Shown here piece after piece: positions 5,388-6,998 of a stretch of 6,998 nucleotides of DNA. The number at the start of each line of letters is the position of its first letter. Within the stretch, counting starts at the first letter, position 1. The stretch spans positions 1 through 6,998 of the forward strand of contig JADFUO010000031.1 of the NCBI GenBank assembly GCA_015222115.1, in the 5' to 3' direction. This stretch comes from Bacteroidota bacterium (GTDB lineage Bacteria; Bacteroidota; Bacteroidia; Bacteroidales; JADFUO01). The position numbers and the translations under genes are program-made. Under the pieces are notes generated by a model that saw only the letters and a program-made list of their open reading frames with translations, was not told the origin of the DNA and searched no databases.

Positions 5388-6452
5388 GTGAAAAAGTCAT
5401 TAATTTTACCCTTATTTTTATATATAATAATTTTCTTTTCCAATAATTTATCATATTCCCAGATTGGCGGCGATAATACTTATGAATTTCTGAATCTAAC
5501 AAATTCGGCAAGAATAGCAGCTATGGGAGGTGATTTTTTAGCAATAAAAGATAATGATATAACCTTAGCTCTTGCTAATCCTTCGCTTATAACAAAAGAA
5601 ATGCATAATCATCTTGCATTAAGCTTTGTTGATTATTTTTCAGATATTAATTACGGTTTTGCAGCTTATTCAAGAACATTTCCCAAGATTGGAAGTTTTG
5701 TCGGAACTATGCAATTTATTGATTATGGTAAATTTACTTTAGCCGATGAAACCGGACAAAAATATGGCAATTTCAAAGCATCTGAATATGCATTGAATGT
5801 GGGCTGGGGAAGGGAGCTTGATTCGTCTTTTTCGATCGGAGCTAACTTTAAAATGATTTATTCTGCATTAGAAAGTTATACATCATTTGGAATAGCCGTT
5901 GACGTGGCAGGATCTTATCATATTTCAAAAAAACAATTTACTATTTCATTTATTGCAAGAAATATCGGACTGCAACTTAAATCATACAGAACCGGAAACT
6001 CAGAACCACTGCCTTTTGAATTGCAATTGGGCTTGTCAAAGCGGTTAAAACATTTGCCTTTCAGATATTCTATTCTTATAACTCATCTTGAAAAATGGGA
6101 TTTAACTTATGAAGATCCGAATAATCCATCAGGAGGAACAGACCCCATAACAGGTGAACCGAATAAAAAAGGCGGGTTTGAAGAATTTGGCGATAAACTG
6201 TTGCGTCATATTGTTATCGGAGGAGAATTTTTAATAACAAAAAATTTTAGTATGAGACTTGGATATAATTATCAAAGACGTCAAGAGCTAAAAGTTGATT
6301 CAAAACTCTCAACAGTTGGATTTTCGTGGGGCTTAGGTTTGCGAATATCAAAGTTCCATTTTAGTTATTCACGTTCTGCTTATCATCTGGTCGGCTCTCC
6401 AAATTATATTACAATTACTACCTGCTTATCCGATTTTGTTTCGAGAAAATAA
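5388..6452 (+). CDS. porQ: Type IX secretion system protein PorQ (PorV/PorQ family outer-membrane barrel)
   Basis: The protein has 354 residues from the GTG at 5388. A signal peptide (MKKSLILPLFLYIIIFFSNN then LSYSQ) is followed by the PorQ signature: IGGDNTYEFLNLTNSARIAAMGG ends near residue 48, and ALANPSLI lies near residue 62. The rest alternates hydrophobic and polar residues, as expected of a FadL-like outer-membrane beta-barrel (for example GFAAYSRTFPKIGSFVGTMQ and SMRLGYNYQRRQELKVDS). In Porphyromonas gingivalis PorQ works with PorV, PorU and PorZ at the cell-surface attachment stage of T9SS cargo; PorQ holds PorZ. The start is uncertain: no ATG lies upstream in frame and the first in-frame ATG is inside the signature, so a GTG (5388) or TTG (5382) start is required. 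GTG is preferred because it gives a normal MKKS-type signal peptide. It follows a probable T9SS substrate gene and precedes ispH on the same strand. Confidence 0.9.
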   Translation: MKKSLILPLFLYIIIFFSNNLSYSQIGGDNTYEFLNLTNSARIAAMGGDFLAIKDNDITLALANPSLITKEMHNHLALSFVDYFSDINYGFAAYSRTFPKIGSFVGTMQFIDYGKFTLADETGQKYGNFKASEYALNVGWGRELDSSFSIGANFKMIYSALESYTSFGIAVDVAGSYHISKKQFTISFIARNIGLQLKSYRTGNSEPLPFELQLGLSKRLKHLPFRYSILITHLEKWDLTYEDPNNPSGGTDPITGEPNKKGGFEEFGDKLLRHIVIGGEFLITKNFSMRLGYNYQRRQELKVDSKLSTVGFSWGLGLRISKFHFSYSRSAYHLVGSPNYITITTCLSDFVSRK

Positions 6453-6488
6453 AATTTCATATTCCAGGTTAAAGGTTATATCCGGTAA

Positions 6489-6521
6489 ATCCGCTAAGCA
6501 GTTTTGAACTGCTAAGCGGAT
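6489..6521 (+). terminator. Strong hairpin after porQ, probable terminator
   Basis: ATCCGCTAAGCAGTT (6489-6503) pairs with AACTGCTAAGCGGAT (6507-6521) across a TTG loop. 14 of 15 positions pair; the single mismatch is A6496 opposite A6514. It begins 36 bp after the porQ stop. The downstream sequence is T-rich but interrupted (GGAATTTTGCATTTTG), so it is a good hairpin with an imperfect U-tract. It probably separates porQ from ispH, and could also protect the porQ mRNA 3' end. Confidence 0.6.
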
Positions 6522-6524
6522 GGA

Positions 6525-6559
6525 ATTTTGCATTTTGTATTTTGCACTTTGAATTTTTC
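6525..6559. repeat. Heptanucleotide repeats of ATTTTGC type
   Basis: Five 7-bp units stand in register: ATTTTGC, ATTTTGT, ATTTTGC, ACTTTGA, ATTTTTC (6525-6559). They begin three bases after the right arm of the porQ hairpin and end about 60 bp before ispH. The later units are more degenerate. Confidence 0.65.
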
Positions 6560-6621
6560 CAATTATGAATTAACAGCTTCACAAAATTTTAATTAATTTT
6601 ACCCACAAATAATTTATTTTA

Positions 6622-6998
6622 ATGAAAGTTACTATTGATTCCAACTCGGGATTTTGCTTTGGTGTGGTTAATGCAATTAAAGCTGCTGATATTGAATTGG
6701 AAAAGTCAGGGCATTTATACTGTCTCGGTGATATTGTCCATAACACTATTGAAGTGGCTCGTTTAAAAACAAAAGGATTGGAAATTATTGATTATGATAA
6801 GTTTAAAAATCTGAAAAATTGTAAGGTGTTGATAAGGGCTCATGGCGAACCTCCTGAAACTTACGAGATTGCTAAAAAAAATAATATTAAATTGATTGAT
6901 ACCTCGTGTGTGGTTGTTAAAAGACTTCAAGATAAAATAAAAGATAATTTTGAGAAAATGGAAATAGCAGGAGGGCAGATTGTAATTTACGGTAAAAA
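6622..6998 (+). CDS. ispH: 4-hydroxy-3-methylbut-2-enyl diphosphate reductase IspH (3' end outside window)
   Basis: The first 125 codons are present. IspH (LytB) is the last enzyme of the MEP pathway: it reduces HMBPP to isopentenyl and dimethylallyl diphosphate in the cytoplasm using a [4Fe-4S] cluster. Seen here are the first cluster cysteine in GFCFGV (Cys12), the substrate-binding His in VHN (His40), RAHG (His74) and the second cysteine in DTSC (Cys96); these agree with E. coli C12, H41, H74 and C96. The remaining conserved residues (His124, the TxNQ/Glu126 region, Cys197) lie at or past the window edge. The ATG at 6622 gives the normal start ten residues before GFCFGV. After Cys96 most family members read PVV or PLV; here it is VVV, so the usual Pro is missing. 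The gene follows the porQ hairpin and repeats, so it probably has its own promoter, though no clear TTTG/TAnnTTTG pair is seen. Confidence 0.93.
   Translation, partial: MKVTIDSNSGFCFGVVNAIKAADIELEKSGHLYCLGDIVHNTIEVARLKTKGLEIIDYDKFKNLKNCKVLIRAHGEPPETYEIAKKNNIKLIDTSCVVVKRLQDKIKDNFEKMEIAGGQIVIYGK

Overview
The window is AT-rich and comes from a member of the Bacteroidota. The evidence is a type IX secretion (T9SS) protein PorQ, a secreted protein with a Por-type C-terminal sorting domain, a head-GIN (DUF2807) lipoprotein, a Bacteroidota-style long NusB, a FISUMP-domain remnant, and AT-rich leaders without Shine-Dalgarno sequences. The many heterogeneous surface-protein genes fit an uncultured or environmental Bacteroidales-like lineage, but the sequence does not fix the genus.

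Layout from left to right. The 3' part of nusB enters from the left edge (1-684). A repeat-containing gap follows, then a DUF2807 lipoprotein (886-1602). On the minus strand, 1615-2105 holds a heavily decayed gene: a signal peptide and the start of a 'VAI-x-x-DGS' domain joined to pieces of a FISUMP domain, with at least three frame breaks and two probable internal deletions. Divergent from it is an intact gene (2248-3375) with the same type of N-terminus, a beta-roll of about 17-residue repeats and a C-terminal peptidase S74-like chaperone domain. Next are a 548-residue T9SS cargo protein (3550-5196), porQ (5388-6452) and the first 125 codons of ispH (6622 to the right edge).

The cell-surface genes make a loose theme. 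PorQ is part of the outer-membrane T9SS machinery, and the gene just upstream encodes a probable substrate of that system. The lipoprotein and the S74 protein are also predicted to be exported. nusB and ispH are housekeeping genes at the two edges. No RNA genes, CRISPR array, insertion sequence or origin was recognised.

The most unusual feature is in the gaps. Four of the intergenic stretches carry degenerate tandem repeats with a strict 7-bp period but different unit sequences (GTTTGAC, ATTTACG, TATTGAT/CGTAATT, ATTTTGC), and a fifth tract has an 8-bp period (AACACNNN). They lie just downstream of stop codons. One tract runs into the 3' end of the T9SS cargo gene and encodes its last residues. 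I do not recognise these as a named element class, and they are the best candidate here for something undescribed.
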